From positions 1-25,960 of the forward strand of contig JAJNPV010000007.1 in NCBI GenBank assembly GCA_021155195.1: a stretch of DNA of 25,960 bases. Reading direction: 5' to 3'. Within the stretch, counting starts at the first letter, position 1, and every line of letters starts with the position of its first letter. The DNA is from Ohtaekwangia sp. GTDB taxonomy: Bacteria; Bacteroidota; Bacteroidia; Cytophagales; Cyclobacteriaceae. A program made the position numbers and the translations under genes. Below, piece by piece: positions 14,449-23,371 of the stretch. Below the pieces are notes generated by a model. The model saw only the letters and a program-made list of their open reading frames with translations. It was not told where the DNA came from and made no database searches.

Positions 14449-17400
14449 ATGAAAGTTAGCCCGCTACCCGAAAACGAGAATTCAAGACTCGAAGCCCTTC
14501 ATCGCTATCAAATTCTGGATAGCGAAGATGAAATAGATTTTAACGGCATTGTAGAGCTCGCCTCCCAAATGTGCGGAACATCAGTAGCGCTGATCAGCTT
14601 GGTGGATGAACACCGCCAATGGTTTAAAGCAAAAGTTGGTATTGATGTAAAAGAAACTCATCGCGATTTATCTTTTTGCGCACATACCATTCATCAGGAT
14701 GATATCATGACTGTGTATGATGCGCATGTGGACGATCGTTTTTTTGATAATCCATTAGTGACAGGCGATCCTGGCATTAGGTTCTATTCAGGCATGCCGC
14801 TTATTACAGACGAAGGTTACAAGCTGGGCACCTTGTGTGTATTAGACCAACAGCCAAAGGAGATAAGTGATGACCAACGAAAGAGTTTAAAAATCCTGGC
14901 AAAACAGGTAGTTAATCTGCTTGACTTGAGACTCAGGAATTTAGATATAAAGAACCACGCCAAAGTTCTGCTGGAAAGCAAAGAAAATTTAGAACGTGCC
15001 GAAGAACAGGCTGGGTTGGGAAGTTGGCAATTGGAAGTGGGTACTGGCAAGCGTTATTGGTCGAAGCAATTGTTTAGCATGTTTGGGGTTAAAACGAATA
15101 TCATTCCTGAATTTGATGAGTATTTAAAACTTATTCATCCTCAGGATCGGGATAAGGTTATGGATGGTGCATTAAAAATGCAACAGGGGATAGAGCCTGA
15201 AATGATAGTTATACGCACCAATCCGGATAAATTACCACTCCGATTTTTACTTCCAACTACACGTTGTATTAGAGATCATGCAGGGAGGCCTATTAAGTTT
15301 GAAGGAACGATACTTGATATTACGCTACAGCGGATTGCTGAGTTGAAATTAGCAGAAAGCGAAAATAGATTACACACGATTATTCAGACAGAGCCTGAAT
15401 GCATTAAGCTATTAGGCCCTAATTGTGAATTGCTGGATATGAATCCTGCAGGACTTGCCATGATTGAAGCTGAAAACATTAGTGATTTGCTGGGCAAATC
15501 GGTTTTGGAATTAGTTGATCCAAGCTACAAAGAAGCATTTGCTAATCTTACCCGCGATGTCTTTAACGGAGTAGCGGGTTCACTCGAATTTCAAATTACA
15601 AGTTTAAAAGGCTCTAAGCGTTGGATTGAAACTAATGTTGTGCCTTTTCGCAATACCAACGGGGAGATTGTTTCCTTGCTGGGTGTGGCGCGCGATAGTA
15701 CCAAACGAAAAAGAAATGAAGATTTGCTTCGCGAAACGGAAGAAAAGTATCGCGGTATTTTCGAGAATGCACCCGATGGAATTTATCAAACTACGCCTGA
15801 AGGTAAATTCATAACAGCAAACCCGGCCATGGCAAAAATCTTTGGGTATAACACACCCGAAGAGTTGATTACTTCCGTTACCGACATTGGTGCACAGTTG
15901 TATTTAAATCCCACCGCACGATTAGAAGTTATGGATTTGCTGAGGCGAGAGGGGAAAGTGATTGGATATGAGATAGAAACGGTTAAGAATAACAGGGAAG
16001 TCATTTGGGTTCTTACTACGGTTAAGTGTGTGTATAATGAAAAAGGTGAAATCAAATATTTTGAGGGAACAGTAAAAGATATTACTGAACAGAAGAAGGC
16101 CGAAAGGCAAATTATTAAAGAGAGGGAACTTGTTAATACCTTCATCAATAGTTTGCCCGGTGTTTTCTATTTGTATAACAAGGCCGGCAAATTTTTAAGA
16201 TGGAATACTAATTTTGAAACTGTTACAGGCTATACTACGGAAGAAGTTTCTTCCATGAACCCATTACAATTTTTTGAAGGTACGGAAAGGGATTTGGTTG
16301 CTTCGCAAATTAATAATGTATTTATAAAAGGATATGCCGAAGTTGAGGCGAATTTTTTATTAAAAGACAAAACAAAAATTCCGTATTATTTCAATGGTTG
16401 GAAAATCAGGTACGAGAATCAGGATTGCCTGATAGGAGTGGGAATTGATATTTCTGATCGCAAGAAAGCGGAAGATCAATTGCGAAGTTCAGAAAATAAG
16501 ATTCGCGCTTTTTTTCGTAGCACACCCGATGCCAGCGTGATGCTGGGGAGAGATCTCAAAGTATTGGACTTTAATCAGGCGGCAGAAAAACTTACTCAAA
16601 ATGCGAATGGAAGAACCCTTAGAGAAGGAGATGTTTTTGTTGATCTACTATATCCGGAAACGAAAACTACCATTCAAAAATTTCTTGCCGATGCATTACA
16701 GGGCGAGTCAAATCAAACAGAATTTTTAATAACGAACTCGCTCACAGGATTGAGCAGTTGGTGGTTGGTGGTAGTTATGCCTGCGTATGATGATGCCGGG
16801 GATATCTTTGGGATAATCGTTAACTGGACAAATGTTGATGAAATTAAGCAGACAGAAATCAAATTGAAAAAACAATTTGAAGAACTTCAAAAAACCAATA
16901 GGGAACTTGACCATTTTGTTTACAGTGTTTCGCATGATTTACGGGCTCCATTGGCAACTATTTTAGGACTTATTAATGTGGCGGAAATGGAATCTCCAAC
17001 TCCCAACCACCAGACCTACTTAGAAATGATGCGCAATAGCATTAGCAGACTAGATGGGTTCATAAAGGATATCTTGGATTATTCACAAAATGCAAGGAAA
17101 GAAGTTCAGGTGAGGGAAATTAATTTTCAAGAACTAATTGACGATTCGATTTCTGACTTGCGAATGACTCCCGGGGCCGAGCGATTACATGTAACTGTGA
17201 ACGTAGAAAACTCAGAACCATTTTATTCAGATGTCCATCGACTGGGGGTTTTGTTCAACAATTTGCTCTCTAACTCAATAAAGTATCAGGATTATAAGAA
17301 AATGGCATCCTTTGTTGCAGTGCATGTTTGCGTTTCGCCAGAAAAGGCAGTCATCAAATTTTCAGATAATGGAGTTGGAATTGATAAGAATCATCTTCAA

Positions 17401-17568
17401 CATATTTTCAATATGTTTTATCGGGCTTCCGAAGACTCAGTAGGGGCCGGATTAGGGTTATACATTGTTAAAGAAACTATGGATAGATTGAGAGGGACGA
17501 TCAAGGTGGAGTCGGTACTTCATGAATCCACAACCTTTGAAATAACAATTCCAAATCAAAAAAAATAG
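14449..17568 (+). CDS. GAF / multi-PAS sensor histidine kinase
   Basis: This protein of about 1039 aa has no membrane segment, so it is probably a cytoplasmic sensor. An N-terminal GAF domain (residues 20-160, with LSFCAHTIHQDD and GYKLGTLCVLDQQP) is followed by about five PAS/PAC units (near 185-300, 310-425, 430-550, 555-675 and 680-805). A coiled coil leads to HisKA with phospho-acceptor His829 in SVSHDLRAPL. The HATPase has its N-box Asn942 in NNLLSNSIKY, G1 in DNGVGID (Asp973) and G2 in GAGLGLYIVKE. No response regulator is adjacent, so it is an orphan kinase. GTG 14431 would add six residues; ATG 14449 gives the usual MKVSPLPENE start. Confidence 0.93.
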   Translation: MKVSPLPENENSRLEALHRYQILDSEDEIDFNGIVELASQMCGTSVALISLVDEHRQWFKAKVGIDVKETHRDLSFCAHTIHQDDIMTVYDAHVDDRFFDNPLVTGDPGIRFYSGMPLITDEGYKLGTLCVLDQQPKEISDDQRKSLKILAKQVVNLLDLRLRNLDIKNHAKVLLESKENLERAEEQAGLGSWQLEVGTGKRYWSKQLFSMFGVKTNIIPEFDEYLKLIHPQDRDKVMDGALKMQQGIEPEMIVIRTNPDKLPLRFLLPTTRCIRDHAGRPIKFEGTILDITLQRIAELKLAESENRLHTIIQTEPECIKLLGPNCELLDMNPAGLAMIEAENISDLLGKSVLELVDPSYKEAFANLTRDVFNGVAGSLEFQITSLKGSKRWIETNVVPFRNTNGEIVSLLGVARDSTKRKRNEDLLRETEEKYRGIFENAPDGIYQTTPEGKFITANPAMAKIFGYNTPEELITSVTDIGAQLYLNPTARLEVMDLLRREGKVIGYEIETVKNNREVIWVLTTVKCVYNEKGEIKYFEGTVKDITEQKKAERQIIKERELVNTFINSLPGVFYLYNKAGKFLRWNTNFETVTGYTTEEVSSMNPLQFFEGTERDLVASQINNVFIKGYAEVEANFLLKDKTKIPYYFNGWKIRYENQDCLIGVGIDISDRKKAEDQLRSSENKIRAFFRSTPDASVMLGRDLKVLDFNQAAEKLTQNANGRTLREGDVFVDLLYPETKTTIQKFLADALQGESNQTEFLITNSLTGLSSWWLVVVMPAYDDAGDIFGIIVNWTNVDEIKQTEIKLKKQFEELQKTNRELDHFVYSVSHDLRAPLATILGLINVAEMESPTPNHQTYLEMMRNSISRLDGFIKDILDYSQNARKEVQVREINFQELIDDSISDLRMTPGAERLHVTVNVENSEPFYSDVHRLGVLFNNLLSNSIKYQDYKKMASFVAVHVCVSPEKAVIKFSDNGVGIDKNHLQHIFNMFYRASEDSVGAGLGLYIVKETMDRLRGTIKVESVLHESTTFEITIPNQKK

Positions 17569-17684
17569 TCACCCATTATGTAGGTGGTAGTTGTTCATAC
17601 GAACTTCGATTGAAAAATAATTTCTAAATCGTAAGACTCAGAGTTAGGATAGCCGTTTAACGATTTGTTACTAACAACTTACCT

Positions 17685-18542
17685 ATGAAAGACATAACTT
17701 CAATTTCGCGCAGAGTGGCAGTTAAAAGTTCAATCTTTGGAATGCTTGCGGTTTCTATTCCCAACATTGGGTTTTTAAAAGAAGTATGTGGGGTTGATAA
17801 TCCTGTTAATGAAGATCTCTTTCATCGCTATCCATGCATTGATGATAAGATTGTTGCTGAAGTAGTTGGCGCTTCCCATTTCAATCTCGATCGGGTTAAA
17901 GAACTGGTAAATAAACGACCCGAGTTAGCGCGTGCCACATGGGATTGGGCCTTTGGCGATTGGGAGACTGCACTGGGCGCAGCTTCACATGTTGGCCGGA
18001 GAGATATTGCAGAGTTTTTAATGAGCAAAGGGGCACGACCTGATATTTTTACGTATGCGATGCTGGGTTCTTACGATACCGTAAAATCGATGATTGAGAC
18101 TACACCCGGTGTTCAATCTATTATGGGGCCACATGGAATCACATTATTACAACATGTAAAAAATGGAATGCAATCCGAAACCTCTTCAGAACAACAAAAA
18201 AGAGATTCGAACAAACTTCTTAGTTACCTGGAAGGTTTGGGAAATGCGGATGTTCAGGTAACAAATCTGAAAATGGAAGAAGGTGAAATGCAGAAGTACC
18301 TGGGTGATTACATGTATGGGGATGGTGCCGAAGATGGCTTCAGCGTAAAGCTGAACATGAGAAAAATGCTTTCGTTAGGCAAACTTGGTAAGTTTGGTGG
18401 TGGGTTATTTAGAAAATCAGAAAACATATTTACTTATAATGGAATCACTTCCGTTGAGATTTCATTTGAGTTGCAAAAAGGCAGCGTTATTTCGTTGACG
18501 GTTCATGAACCCGACCTTACTTTGCGTGCAAAGAAGGTCTGA
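17685..18542 (+). CDS. Ankyrin-repeat protein, probably exported
   Basis: This 285-aa protein has an N-terminal hydrophobic stretch (about 14-30, SSIFGMLAVSIPNIGFL) after a basic start, which resembles a signal or Tat-type leader (SRRVAVKSS). Residues about 55-160 form ankyrin-type helix pairs: FNLDRVKELVNKRPELA, ALGAASHVGRRDIAEFLMSK and TYAMLGSYDTVKSMIE. The C-terminal 85 residues (from EGEMQKYLGDYMYGDG) form a beta-rich domain that is not recognised. Ankyrin repeats mediate protein contacts; no enzymatic role is visible. The ECF sigma gene follows after 87 bases. Confidence 0.85.
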   Translation: MKDITSISRRVAVKSSIFGMLAVSIPNIGFLKEVCGVDNPVNEDLFHRYPCIDDKIVAEVVGASHFNLDRVKELVNKRPELARATWDWAFGDWETALGAASHVGRRDIAEFLMSKGARPDIFTYAMLGSYDTVKSMIETTPGVQSIMGPHGITLLQHVKNGMQSETSSEQQKRDSNKLLSYLEGLGNADVQVTNLKMEEGEMQKYLGDYMYGDGAEDGFSVKLNMRKMLSLGKLGKFGGGLFRKSENIFTYNGITSVEISFELQKGSVISLTVHEPDLTLRAKKV

Positions 18543-18629
18543 CAGATTATGGAAACCTTTCTGAAAAAAATCGTTTACTCGTGTGACAATTCTTAAAATT
18601 ATGCTACTAATAGAATAAAGATCGCTCAA

Positions 18630-19124
18630 TTGGAATTGCAAAAGCAAAACTTTATTCGAATCATCAATAGTAATCAAGGGATTGTTAAGAGTCTTTGTAA
18701 AGCCTACTATACCAGTCACGATGATCAAAAAGATGCTTTCCAGGATATCGTCCTGCAACTTTGGAAATCCTTTGATACGTTTCGGGGAGACTCAGAAATC
18801 AGTACCTGGGTTTACAGAGTAAGCCTTAACACTTTGCTCGCCAAAGCAAGAAAAGATAGAAACAAGATTATGACTGAATCGTTAGCCTTGGACTTAATTA
18901 AACCGATCGCAATGGTTGATGGTGACAGGGAACTTCTGGCTCTTGTCATACAGTCCTTAAAAGATATAGATAAGGCAATCGTCATTTTATATTTAGAAGG
19001 GTACAAAAACAAAGAAATTTCCCAGATGTTAAGTATAACGCCTACTAACGTTAGCACCAGATTGAATAGAGTGAAGTCAGAATTAAAAGCCAAATTCAAA
19101 AATCACTGCCATGAACTTAGATAA
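18630..19124 (+). CDS. ECF-type RNA polymerase sigma factor
   Basis: This 164-aa sigma-70 family protein has sigma region 2 at about residues 10-80 (DAFQDIVLQLWKSFDTF, then STWVYRVSLNT) and region 4 at about 105-160. The helix-turn-helix in region 4 is LEGYKNKEISQMLSITPTNV followed by STRLNRVKSEL. It starts at TTG 18630; no ATG is in frame upstream. Its last 14 bases overlap the start of a 62-aa membrane protein that may be its regulator. The target promoters cannot be read from this window. Confidence 0.92.
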   Translation: MELQKQNFIRIINSNQGIVKSLCKAYYTSHDDQKDAFQDIVLQLWKSFDTFRGDSEISTWVYRVSLNTLLAKARKDRNKIMTESLALDLIKPIAMVDGDRELLALVIQSLKDIDKAIVILYLEGYKNKEISQMLSITPTNVSTRLNRVKSELKAKFKNHCHELR

Positions 19125-19299
19125 CCTTAAACCCGCATGGAGACAACTTGTTCTCTTTCATTCTATGCAACCGATGGATCATAGCGAAATCTTATCTATA
19201 ATCGAGCGGGCTGATCAGCAGGCAACAGGAAGATTACCCATATTGCTGATAAACACGATCATGTTTATCATGCTAACTTTTTCGTGTCAGGGAGGATGA
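19111..19299 (+). CDS. 62-aa single-TM protein between sigma factor and lgt (possible mini anti-sigma)
   Basis: The protein begins MNLDNLKPAWRQLVLFHSMQ, then DHSEILSIIERAD, an amphipathic cytoplasmic segment of about 40 residues. One membrane helix (LLINTIMFIMLTFS) follows and it ends CQGG. Its ATG overlaps the sigma gene by 14 bases, and its TGA overlaps the lgt ATG as ATGA, so all three genes look translationally coupled. The position fits a membrane anti-sigma factor. It is far shorter than classical ones, so it is either a minimal form or the remnant of a longer gene. Function is inferred from context only. Confidence 0.75.
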   Translation: MNLDNLKPAWRQLVLFHSMQPMDHSEILSIIERADQQATGRLPILLINTIMFIMLTFSCQGG

Positions 19300-20117
19300 T
19301 TTCTTATATACTTTGGGACATCGATCCAAGACTCTTTGCTGATGTAGAATTTTTAAGATGGTATGGCCTCTGCTGGGCAATTGGCATGATGCTGGGGTAT
19401 CAGGTGATGTTAAAAATTTATAAGCAGGAGGGTCTTTCCCTAGCTGATCTTGATAAACTCACCATCTATGTAGCACTGGGAGCTATTGTAGGAGCTCGCC
19501 TCGGACACATTCTTTTTTATGATCCTTTTTACTATCTGCATAATCCGATTGAAATACTACCCATTCGGCTTGAGCCAACATTTCAATTTACAGGACTTAC
19601 AGGATTGGCAAGTCATGGGGGAGTGTTAGGTGCTTTGGTTGCCTTATACTTGTATACTAAAAGATATAAAAAGGATATCTTGTGGACACTGGATAGACTT
19701 ACCATTGCCGCATCATTGCTCGGATTTTTTATACGATTCGGTAATTTGATGAATTCTGAAATCATTGGCATACCCACTCAGGTACCGTGGGCATTTGTGT
19801 TTACAAAAATCGATCAGGTTCCGAGGCACCCGGCACAAATCTATGAAGCCATATTCTACTTAATAATTTCTTTAGCTTTGTTTCTATTATGGAAATCGAG
19901 AAGGTTCCAAAATCATAAAGGCTTTCTATTTGGCCTTGGGTTCTCATTAATCTTTGCTCAAAGATTCCTGATGGAATTCTTAAAAGAAAACCAGGTTGCC
20001 TTTGAAGATACTATGCTACTGAATATGGGACAGGTACTTAGTTTACCATTAATCGGAATCGGGATTTTTATTATGATCTGGAGCTTCAAAAAGTTTGATT
20101 ACAAACAAGTCCAATAG
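19296..20117 (+). CDS. lgt: Prolipoprotein diacylglyceryl transferase
   Basis: This 273-aa inner-membrane enzyme has about seven TM segments. It transfers diacylglycerol from phosphatidylglycerol to the lipobox cysteine of prolipoproteins, the first step of lipoprotein maturation. Visible family motifs are the N-terminal FLRWYGLCWAIG, GARLGHILFYDP, the conserved SHGGVLG, the Lgt signature FIRFGNLMNSEIIG, and PRHPAQIYEA. The start is ATG 19296, preceded by GGGAGG, a rare good ribosome site here; a GTG at 19284 is an alternative. It overlaps the 62-aa gene by four bases (ATGA). At least six other genes in the window encode predicted lipoproteins, its substrates. Confidence 0.95.
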   Translation: MISYILWDIDPRLFADVEFLRWYGLCWAIGMMLGYQVMLKIYKQEGLSLADLDKLTIYVALGAIVGARLGHILFYDPFYYLHNPIEILPIRLEPTFQFTGLTGLASHGGVLGALVALYLYTKRYKKDILWTLDRLTIAASLLGFFIRFGNLMNSEIIGIPTQVPWAFVFTKIDQVPRHPAQIYEAIFYLIISLALFLLWKSRRFQNHKGFLFGLGFSLIFAQRFLMEFLKENQVAFEDTMLLNMGQVLSLPLIGIGIFIMIWSFKKFDYKQVQ

Positions 20118-20182
20118 ATTATTAATGAATCTGCCTGTATTGAATTTTTAAACCTCCGATGTAACTTGGATATGATTAGAAG

Positions 20183-20206
20183 TATAGGAACATAGTTCAT
20201 ATATGG
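20183..20206. promoter_or_regulatory. Possible operator motif (TATAGGAACATA), copy 1
   Basis: The 12-mer TATAGGAACATA at 20183-20194, with GTTC following, makes an imperfect GAAC/GTTC dyad 44 bases upstream of the DUF1835 gene. The same 12-mer occurs on the opposite strand at 24492-24503. Function is unproven. Confidence 0.35.
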
Positions 20207-20237
20207 CGTTAGCCTTTATGCAAAAACCCTTACTGGT

Positions 20238-20990
20238 ATGGTGTACAATATTTTAAACGGTGACTCACTTGCTTATAGTTTTTCAGACGCAAATATTGCG
20301 GGGGAGGTTATTGTTATGAGAGAAGGCCTTATTGACGGGGAATTATCAGGCGATAACCTCCATGACTTTTGGCAATCAAGGGCCAATTATATGAGAATAT
20401 CAGAAACTGAATACAACAATTCTGTTGTAAAAGAATTTCAAAAAATAATAAATGCGCCTGATAACTCAGAGTTTAATCTTTGGTTTGAATACGACTTGTT
20501 TTGTCAAGTAAACATGTGGTTTGTTATTTCAATTATAAAGGAGTTGCCATTAAAGAAAAAAGTATTTGCTGTTTATAGTTCTTTTTTAGACAAAACCAAC
20601 AACCAATTTTGGAATGGTTTTGGACGAGCAAACTCAAATGAACTTACCGTTTGCTATAAAGATAGAATTCCTTTAGGTGATGCTGACATAGATTTTGGGA
20701 ACGAGTTATGGAAAGCTTACAAAAGCGGCAATCTTGAAGCGTTAACAATTCTCTCAAAGCGTCAATCTCTGGCTTTTCCGTATCTTCAAGAAGTAGTACA
20801 GGCACACGTTGACCGCTTTCCGAAGGAAGGCACAAAGGGAAGACCTGAAAAAGTTATTGAAGACATTATAAATAATGGTTCTACTGATTTTAATAAAGTT
20901 TTTAAGGAATTTTGGAATCGAGAAAGCATTTATGGTTTCGGTGACACTCAATTAAAAAATCTGTATGACAAAGTAATGCACTATCGTTAG
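20238..20990 (+). CDS. DUF1835 domain protein
   Basis: This 250-aa protein begins with a DUF1835 domain (NILNGDSLAYSFSDANIAGE, then VMREGLIDGELSG and FWQSRANYM). It continues with LWFEYDLFCQVNMWFV, typical of the family. A helical C-terminal part follows (FGNELWKAYKSGN, YLQEVVQAHVDRFP, PEKVIEDI). The protein has no signal peptide and is cytoplasmic. The biochemical role is unknown. It stands alone, with a gap of 120 bases before it and the convergent minus-strand pair after it. Flanking GTTAGC motifs at about 20209 and 20987 are noted but too short to call ends. Confidence 0.87.
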   Translation: MVYNILNGDSLAYSFSDANIAGEVIVMREGLIDGELSGDNLHDFWQSRANYMRISETEYNNSVVKEFQKIINAPDNSEFNLWFEYDLFCQVNMWFVISIIKELPLKKKVFAVYSSFLDKTNNQFWNGFGRANSNELTVCYKDRIPLGDADIDFGNELWKAYKSGNLEALTILSKRQSLAFPYLQEVVQAHVDRFPKEGTKGRPEKVIEDIINNGSTDFNKVFKEFWNRESIYGFGDTQLKNLYDKVMHYR

Positions 20991-21020
20991 CAAGGCATTA
21001 TAGCGAGGCAGCGCAGGGGC

Positions 21021-21764
21021 TTACATCCCTACATACCATGCCCAACCAATATCACCGGTATCCACAAATTCATCGGTGACAACAATTTTCTCTAAGTACT
21101 TCATGCTCTTATAGCCAATTTGGTTTTCAACACGCAAACGCAAAGGTGCACCATGTTGAACGGCCAGAGCCCGATCGTTCATACCATAAGCAAGGATGGT
21201 TTGCGGGTGAAACGCATCCAGTAAATCAATGCTATCAATCCAGCCATCGTATGAATAGAAATTTACAAAACGCGCGCTCGGTAAAATTCCTACGCTCTTT
21301 AAAATAGTACTTAACGGCACACCTGTCCATTTTGCAATGGCTGTCCAGCCCTCTTCGCAGGTATGTCGCGTGATATGAGAATGAGATGAAAATTTTTGAA
21401 GATCGGCCAACGAGTAGGCCCCGGGTTTTGAAACACTTCCTTCAATGGGCAACGACCATTCAGCAAAACCATTTTTGAAATGCCGTTCATATGTTTCATT
21501 GAAGGTTTCTTTCGAGGAATCAGCAGGGTTTGTGGTGCCTGTAGCCGGAAAAGAAGAGATATCAGAATAACTATATTCCTTTGCCAGCGACTGGCCAGGC
21601 AACAATGCACGATGTGCAACATAAGTAAGATTGTCGCCCATGCGTAAAATGTTGTTATAGGTTGGGGGCAAAGGTCTCGAACAACTTGCCAGTATCAAAC
21701 CACCTAGTGAGGTTAATCCGGTGATGATGGCCTTACGCCTGGTAATAATTTTTTTCTTTTCCAT
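21021..21764 (-). CDS. Molybdopterin-dependent oxidoreductase (sulfite oxidase / MsrP-like), Tat lipoprotein
   Basis: This 247-aa protein carries a twin-arginine signal (ITRRKAIITGL, Arg9-Arg10) and also a lipobox, LASC, with Cys28. It would be folded with its cofactor, exported by Tat and lipid-anchored. The sulfite-oxidase-type molybdopterin domain contains FAEWSLPIEGSV, then RHTCEEGW with the Mo-ligand Cys136, and ends in GAPLRLRVENQIGYKSMKYL. The adjacent cytochrome b gene, ending one base away, probably supplies electrons as in MsrPQ-type pairs. The substrate is unknown. A frame from a TTG at 21776 overlaps the cytochrome gene, so ATG 21764 is preferred. Confidence 0.9.
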   Translation of the reverse strand: MEKKKIITRRKAIITGLTSLGGLILASCSRPLPPTYNNILRMGDNLTYVAHRALLPGQSLAKEYSYSDISSFPATGTTNPADSSKETFNETYERHFKNGFAEWSLPIEGSVSKPGAYSLADLQKFSSHSHITRHTCEEGWTAIAKWTGVPLSTILKSVGILPSARFVNFYSYDGWIDSIDLLDAFHPQTILAYGMNDRALAVQHGAPLRLRVENQIGYKSMKYLEKIVVTDEFVDTGDIGWAWYVGM

Positions 21765-21765
21765 A

Positions 21766-22521
21766 TTATTTTCCAATAGTCATGGCCTGAATTTGTTTTT
21801 TGAATCCCGATTTGATGATCATTACAACATGTACGATCAGAAAAAGTACCAATGCGATAGAAGCAAAGAAATGAATGGTACGCGCTGATTGAGCACCAAA
21901 GAATAGCTTCAATAGAAACGGGTACGCGGCTGTAATAGCCGGAGACATGGTCATGCCCGTCATTACTATCACAGGCATAAGAAAGAAGATCACACCTACA
22001 TAACTTATTTTTTGCAAGAGACCATAATGTGGACCGCTTGTCGCAGGAGGAATTTGCATTCGCACATGATTAACAATGTCTCTCCAAAACAGACGCAACG
22101 AAAACTCTTTGGCACGAGGCCATACATGGTTGCGAAAGTGTCCTGTGAAAATTCCTACTATGAAATAAATTAAACCGGGTATTAGTAAGAACCAGCCTGC
22201 TAAAAAATGAAGGCTTCGTCCCCAACCATTCTGATTAAAAATGTCATAGGTACGTGCAGCGCTCACTGGTGCTCCAGCAACTTCACTAAAGGGAATACTT
22301 TCTTCCCAACCACCGTGTTTATAATTTCTGCTCACGGGCAACTCGAACAAGGCCGGTGTGAGGTCATTTCCCACTTCGCCCCAATAAAAGCGCGGATGCA
22401 CCATCGTCATCTCCGATCCGGTAAAGATCAAGGCGAAAAAACTAAGTGTAACAATCCAATGACTAACCTTTACCCAACGGCTGTGTTTTTCATTTCCGGA
22501 GTTTATAGCTTGTTGATTCAT
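21766..22521 (-). CDS. Cytochrome b-type (b561/Ni-Fe-hydrogenase-like) membrane subunit
   Basis: This 251-aa integral membrane protein has about four main TM helices and haem-ligand histidines in them: His21 in KVSHWIVTL, one in SLHFLAGWF, and two in TIHFFASIALVLFLIVHVVM. A 60-residue loop between helices 1 and 2 is probably periplasmic. It belongs to the di-haem cytochrome b family that feeds electrons between the quinone pool and periplasmic enzymes. Its stop is one base before the molybdopterin oxidoreductase ATG, so the two form an operon and probably a complex. Confidence 0.9.
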   Translation of the reverse strand: MNQQAINSGNEKHSRWVKVSHWIVTLSFFALIFTGSEMTMVHPRFYWGEVGNDLTPALFELPVSRNYKHGGWEESIPFSEVAGAPVSAARTYDIFNQNGWGRSLHFLAGWFLLIPGLIYFIVGIFTGHFRNHVWPRAKEFSLRLFWRDIVNHVRMQIPPATSGPHYGLLQKISYVGVIFFLMPVIVMTGMTMSPAITAAYPFLLKLFFGAQSARTIHFFASIALVLFLIVHVVMIIKSGFKKQIQAMTIGK

Positions 22522-22744
22522 GGAATAGTTGAATACTTTTGTTTTGAAACATGAAGATACTACTTTTGAGATAGTTTCATTTACTTAGCTGCTCTGCGTA
22601 GTTATTATTTTCTGGAGTGTCGTTAATCATGGCAATCGCCATTTACAAGCCCTCCTTTGTTCATAATGTGTTACACAAAATTTATAGAGTGAAACGAAGC
22701 CATCGATCAATACATTCTTTATTAACCTTTAACCAAGCAACGCT

Positions 22745-23359
22745 ATGAAATCAAGAACACTTTCCGTATGGGCAGGTGTGAGTTACCTGATCATTTTCTT
22801 CGCAGCGATATTCGCCAATTTTTTTGTTATTGAAGCAATTCTTCAAAATCCACTACCAACAATACAAGAGAACCACCTGATGGTACGATGGGGAATTATG
22901 GCGTTTATAATCACCGTAGTATTTGATGTAGTGGTGGCATGGGCCTTGTATGAATTATACAAGACTCATGCATTGTCTGCATTGAGTATGTTATTTAGAA
23001 TGATGCATGCCGCTATCATGGCCGTGGCAGTATTTGCTCTTGTTGAAACGTTGACCTTGAGCACCGGTGAAGAAATTTTAAATCAGGTAAACACTTTTAA
23101 TACCATTTGGCTTATCGGGCTTTTCTTTTTTGGATTTCATCTCATCTTGTTGGGAAAAATCCTGACTCATCCTAAATGGATAACCTGGTTTTTGATGCTG
23201 GCGGGGTGTATGTATGCGATTGACACAACCGCCCACTTTGTGTTACCGGATTACAAGCAGTATGCTTCTGTTTTTTTGGCTCTTGTAGCCATACCCAGTA
23301 TAGTAGGAGAAATGTCATTGGCTGTATGGCTTCTAGTTAAAACTGAAAAGTCATCTTAG
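22745..23359 (+). CDS. DUF4386 membrane protein
   Basis: This 204-aa protein has about six TM segments and fits DUF4386. It begins VWAGVSYLIIFFAAIFANFF and continues MVRWGIMAFIITVVFDVVVA, WALYELYK, then FGFHLILLGKIL and a terminal YAIDTTAHFVLPDY loop. The function of the family is unknown. The serine hydrolase gene starts 12 bases downstream, which makes a two-gene operon likely. The 223-base divergent gap before it (22522-22744) should hold promoters for it and for the cytochrome b operon; I could not identify a clear -33/-7 pair. Confidence 0.88.
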   Translation: MKSRTLSVWAGVSYLIIFFAAIFANFFVIEAILQNPLPTIQENHLMVRWGIMAFIITVVFDVVVAWALYELYKTHALSALSMLFRMMHAAIMAVAVFALVETLTLSTGEEILNQVNTFNTIWLIGLFFFGFHLILLGKILTHPKWITWFLMLAGCMYAIDTTAHFVLPDYKQYASVFLALVAIPSIVGEMSLAVWLLVKTEKSS

Positions 23360-23371
23360 AAAAATTACACG

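Noticed and set aside
20205..21000. DUF1835 gene as another repeat-bounded unit
   Set aside because: GTTAGC motifs flank it, but they are too short and lack the long palindromic arms seen in the islet.
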